Positions 59,501 to 64,000 of a DNA stretch of 64,000 nucleotides are shown here, piece after piece (the stretch's first letter is position 1; every line of letters begins with the position of its first letter). A program made the translations under genes and the position numbers. The stretch is from Parus major (taxonomy: Eukaryota > Chordata > Aves > Passeriformes > Paridae). Location of the stretch: positions 46,732,359 through 46,796,358 of the forward strand of contig NC_031773.1 in assembly GCF_001522545.3 (NCBI RefSeq), written 5' to 3'. The notes under the pieces were generated by a model. It worked only from the letters and a program-made list of their open reading frames with translations. It made no database searches and was not told the DNA's origin.

Positions 59501-62500
59501 AATGCCATATGTTTTCTGGGTTTTGTTTCGTTTATCTTGGCCACATACTGTCCCAGTTTCATGACAGGCATCCTCATATAAATTTGTTCCCTACCGTCAA
59601 TAATTTATATTCCTTTGTATTGGTTCCTCCAGGATTATTTTTTCATCTTCTGAAGGATTATTGAGGTTACAGAGAGATTTGAATAGGGACTGTGGTTTTG
59701 TAGTCTGTGTGTTTGGTGTCTATGATCCTCAGCAGAAGCCCTTGCAAGCTGTTGCACCTACAGCTGTTACCTGCGGTGTGACCTGTGTTGTCCCCCAAGC
59801 CTGTCCTCTGTGCTGTCATTTGTGGGAGGTCTGCATGCTCTGTCACTTAAGATTTCCTAAATAACCTTTCATGACTAAATTTTTTTTTTTATTTTATTCT
59901 TTTTACTTTGGACTCTCAGGACTAGTTTCTTTATTTTGTGTGTTGGAAATCCCCCACTATAAAACTTAGTGTTGTGGTGTGTCTGTGCTTTCTGACCCTT
60001 GCCCTTTCCTCTGAAGGCACAGTAACTGGTGCTGCGTAATGGCCCCTCACATCGTTTGAAGCTGGTCCTTCTGAAGAGTCAAGGCAGGGTGTTTCCCTTG
60101 TCCCCCTGTGCTCGTGTTGGTTAATCATCTGGGACTCCTCTAGCACCGTAGTTCTGGTAAGGATACTGAACCAGTTTTAGCTGCAGACACTGCTCATTTC
60201 TCAGAGTTAGCTGCTTCTTTGAATTCTTTTCCTGCTCAATGTGATGGTTTTCATAAAAAGCCATGGTCCTCGCAGGGACCACTGATGGCCTTTGTGTCTC
60301 AGGATTTCCTCATTTCCTCTAACAGAGTTCTGGAACAAAGTCAGTTTAGTAGAGAGAGGCAGAGGAAATGTACCTATGCTGCTGGTCTGGGGGTGAGGGG
60401 AGCTGGTAATGCTGAGGAGCCATCATGGGTTGGAGGCAGCCCTGGGCATTTCTGCCCCCTTCCCACTGATCCCCCTCTCCACAGAGAGGTGGAACAGAGC
60501 ATTTAATGTAGGGAGACATGAGGGACTGCTGTTATCTTGGCTTCTTTCTTCTTTCTCCTTGTGCCCTCTCCCTGTCTCTTGTTTCTGCCCCCAAACTGGG
60601 GAGAGCTCCAGCCACCTTTCCGGAGGGGCTGCTTCCTGAGCCGGAGTGTGGTGTGGAGGATCTACAAGGCAGCAGCACAGACTCTGTGTTCCCTGGCCAA
60701 GCACAGGGCTGAAGTTTTGTGTAGCTGTGCAGCACTGACACTCACAGGAATGGCTGCTCGCTGTGAAACTGCAAAGGTCAGGAGCAGCACGACTGGGCTT
60801 CCCTCACTTACCAAAAATGCTGTTGGCCAGAGGCGAGCAACAACTCTCTTTGCTTAAGCCATAGCAGGATAGGCTCAGCTGCAGCTTTGGAACTTAGTAG
60901 TAACTCCTCCTGATTTTTTTTTATTTTTTTTTTTTCCCTTCTTGTTTCCCCAGTTACAGGAGAAGGCAGAAATAACTCAGTCTCCATAGAAGATGTCTTT
61001 GGCAGAAGTTAGATGGTAGTTTTGGTAGTTTTACTTGCTATGGAATAAGTTGTAGTTGCTTGTGGCTACTGCAGAGCAGCCTCTGAGTTCAGGGAAGTGA
61101 TGAGGCTTTTCTGTTATTCTAAAATGGCAGGATTACAGTTTCACACTGGGCTCTTTTATTTGAAAGTATTTCTTCTGAAAGTGCATAGTATTTCCAAGGT
61201 TTGGGGAGGGTACCCTAAAAATGTATGTCTTCCTTCTAGCTTCTTTAATTAGCCCAGTAAAGTTTTTCCTTTAAACTGCCGCCTTGTTGGGTTTTTCTTA
61301 ACATGTGTCGGGGGAGAAACCGAAGTGCTTGCAGACCTCCCTGCCTTGAAGAGTATTTGGCACACATTACACTGTCTTGTTGATTTTCTTGGAGTAAAAG
61401 CCTTTTTGCCCCTGTCAGCAAAGTGCCATATTAATTCAGAAAACACACGTCATAGAAAAATATGTTAAGAAGTACCAAACATTAATATCAAATACATGCA
61501 AAGTTATTTGTGGGTTTTGAGGTATGTTCTCCAGACCCAAAATCTTGGGAGGTGTTTGATAAGACAAGTCTTCTTGCAAGGTGTCCAGCTGCTGATTCCC
61601 AGAGCCTGCATGCAGGATCTTCCTGCCCTGTGTCTCTACAGGGTGAAGTAGGAACTGCCAGTTCCAGTAGGAACACACACGGTGTGTGTGCTGCCTCAGC
61701 TTATTTTATTAAATATTGCATCCTTGGATGCTGGTTGTATAGGGAAATGCAGTTCTGGTCTGGGGTATGTATGTGTGGTGTGGTTTGAGTTTTTTCCCAC
61801 ATATTCTCTCAAGTGTCAGACCTAATGGCAGCCTCACATCAAACTGCCATGGCATAAAAGATAGAGGGAACTGCAATGTTTCCGAGGCGTGCTTTGTGCT
61901 GGAGAAATTGGCTGTGGTCAACATCGGTCCTCTTGGCTGAGCTGGGCCACATTCCTCCTCTAACCACAGCTCCCTCTGTTCTCTTTGGCACGTCTGTCTG
62001 TGCATCTCCTTTCCCTTCCCTCTCTGTGATCCCTTTCTGGATCAGCCCAAGTCACCTTGGCTGTGGCAGGGTGCTCATAGCAAGGGTCTTTGGTGTAACC
62101 ATGCATCGTGGCGGTGATGGCGCAATTCAAGTCCATGCCAGTGTGTGGCAGGCGGTGGTGGCCTGGGAACCAGGCTGGCCTACCATTAAAACCCAGTGCT
62201 GCATGCTTGGCTTTTACCAGGGAGGTTTCTTCCAGCGTTTTGCTCAAGCTTTCCTTTGAAACATCCTTCCCAGCCACAAATCAGTAGGCAGTGCATTTCT
62301 GTGGGATGCGGACGTGCAAACAAGAGATGTCTGCTCTGGCTCTGCTTCCTGGAGTAGGGATGCTGTGGTGAGGGCTTGCAGGGTGCCTTAGGGAGAGCTT
62401 TTCCTAATTATCCCAGTCTCCATCTAACTGCTCTGGGAACTGCAGGGTTGATATCTGGGAGATGTCAAAGCCAAATGGAGTGGTAATGGGAAAGTGTAAT

Positions 62501-63283
62501 CATGGAATTGACCGTGATTTTTTTGCTATCTGCAAGTCAGTGTAGCTTGTGGGCTGTGTGCCCAGTATGGACTGGGCTGGGAAAGATGCAGAGAAGTCAT
62601 GTTACATGGGTACCAGTGAAGCTGTGCAGGGACTGCCTCTGAAAGGCATGCAGAAAGCTGGGATTGTTTTTTCAGCTTGCTGGATGGATCCACTGACAGA
62701 CATATGATTCCACATGTGGTGGTCTGCTGCTCCACCAGGTCAGTGGGTTTACTTTTCCATCTGTGAGGTGAGAAGGAAAAGTCTTGAGAGCTGGGGAAGC
62801 AGGGCAGAAGAGTGTGGGCCAGAACGTTTTGGGTCACAATTAGGATAACTCAGCAGTGAATGGATACCTCCGTGGTGTCAAATAAGATACTCTAAATGTT
62901 GTGTTTTGTATTAAGCACAAGTTAGGACTTTGCTGTTCTGAATCCTTAGGTTTATTCCTGTTGCCATTTTCTCTTAACATTTGGTTTTATGGTTCCTGAT
63001 TCCAGAAGATGATGAGTTTATGGTCTTTACATTTGTCCTTGGGCCACCTGTGAGCTGCCTGGACCTAATCAGCTCATGGCTTTGTAAGTAGCAATAGTAA
63101 TAACAGCAATAATCTGCTGTCTCTGTTGCTATCTGAAGTGCTGTATATGTGTTTCTACAGTAACACAGATCAAAGAGATAAAGACAAATAACCTGTCCCC
63201 AGATTTGTTGTATTTTAGATCCACATTATAGCAAAGTAATGGGCTTAGTCACCTGCTTGATGGACTTCTCTTTCTTTTCAAAG
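53561..63283 (+). other. Probable first intron of the rightward gene
   Basis: About 9.7 kb with no recognisable coding exon on either strand, AT-rich with scattered T-runs (56326-56336, 59880-59890, 60917-60935). The intron call depends on the island and the exon at 63284 belonging to the same gene. Confidence 0.35.
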
Positions 63284-63408
63284 GATGGATTTTGTCTTAA
63301 GTAAAGTCGTGCAAAAACTGGGGAGTGCTGCATCAGAACTTTTGAATTTGGACCACTTCCAGTCCTGACATCGAGAAACTCATCCCTATGGGTGGCAAAG
63401 ACAAAGAG
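63284..63408 (+). other. Candidate internal exon near the 5' end of a rightward gene
   Basis: A strong pyrimidine tract and acceptor (TTCTCTTTCTTTTCAAAG) precede 63284, and a good donor (GAG then GTAAGC) follows 63408. Two ATGs occur. One at 63285 opens a 27-codon frame closed by TGA inside the exon (a possible upstream ORF). One at 63388 (MGGKDKE) stays open to the donor in phase 0. I do not recognise the protein, and this may be a 5' UTR exon. Confidence 0.4.
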
Positions 63409-64000
63409 GTAAGCTTTTTCAAGTATCCTGGAAGAACAGAGCGAGGATGCATCATAGCTGAGTACTTGAGGCTGATGTTAAACATGCCAGATTTGTCAAG
63501 CCCCAGGGTGCAGGGTTGGCTTGGCTGACACCACACGTTGTGTACAGTCCCCTGGTTTACTAGAATTGTCTCCTTATATAAAATACGCTGCCTTGCCTGG
63601 GCTGTGAGTGTGGAGGAAAGCAGAATGCCCTGTGTCAAGAGCACTTATTTTAAAAAGCTCTTGAACTTGCACTAAATCAGAAAGTCTGAGGAAACTTATC
63701 CAGCCTTTTAATTAGCAGGATGCCAGCTTTTTAGGGTATGTTGCTTTGGCTGTAAGCATTGTTCTGACTTGCAGAAGGGAGGTAGTAACTTGTTTGGGCG
63801 TTGGGGTTTTTTGGGTTTTTTTGGAGGGGAGAAGAGGGAAAGCAAATTGTAGTGTGACAGGTCAGCAGAACTAATTATGCATGTGTGTTTTATTCCACCC
63901 CTGGCTTGGTTTATTCCTAATCCTGGGTCGGCATGTCCTCCTTGATGTGGGAGGCCATGTATGCCTAGGACCTGTTGACCCATTAAAAGTGAACCTTAAA

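Overview
The window looks like bird nuclear DNA, most likely from a songbird. Its genes are vertebrate genes with introns and CpG-island promoters. It also carries a CR1 LINE fragment, LTR insertions of passerine type and a tRNA-Ile-like SINE fragment. No tool was run: exon models come from reading splice sites, phases and translations by eye and comparing them with remembered human proteins. Nearly all proposed introns are GT-AG and all exon phases agree within each gene.

Left part (1-9330): a divergent gene pair. On the minus strand are the first two coding exons of an HSPA12-type (atypical Hsp70 ATPase) gene; its first intron holds a solo LTR with a perfect 6-bp target-site duplication. 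On the plus strand is an eight-exon gene (3033-8879) for a protein of about 415 residues with a 14-residue N-terminal repeat, coiled coils and a C-terminus resembling the Mieap_C domain of SPATA18/Mieap. Both genes have a close match to an interferon-stimulated response element (ISRE). This pair is the best candidate here for an undescribed system.

Middle part (12230-33210): a CpG island with a two-way promoter. To the left it drives a U12 minor-spliceosome snRNA (12338-12485, minus), complete with 3' box, PSE and octamer. To the right it drives POLDIP3/SKAR (nine coding exons, 12850-26521). RRP7A (seven exons, 29870-32843) follows on the same strand. Its first exon-intron junction has been amplified as a 48-bp minisatellite, giving four equivalent, frame-preserving 5' splice sites.

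Right part (33211-64000): SERHL, a serine-hydrolase-like gene, is complete on the minus strand (eleven coding exons, 34794-41574) and ends in a peroxisome-type ARL tripeptide. A decayed tandem copy lies upstream of it. Farther right are a CpG island (about 52640-53560) and one candidate exon at 63284-63408, which may be the 5' end of a gene running past the window. Human gene order (POLDIP3, RRP7A/SERHL, NFAM1, TCF20) suggests TCF20, but no diagnostic coding sequence is present.

The POLDIP3-RRP7A-SERHL block with U12 next to POLDIP3 matches human 22q13.2. The HSPA12-like/Mieap_C-like pair sits where human has CYB5R3.
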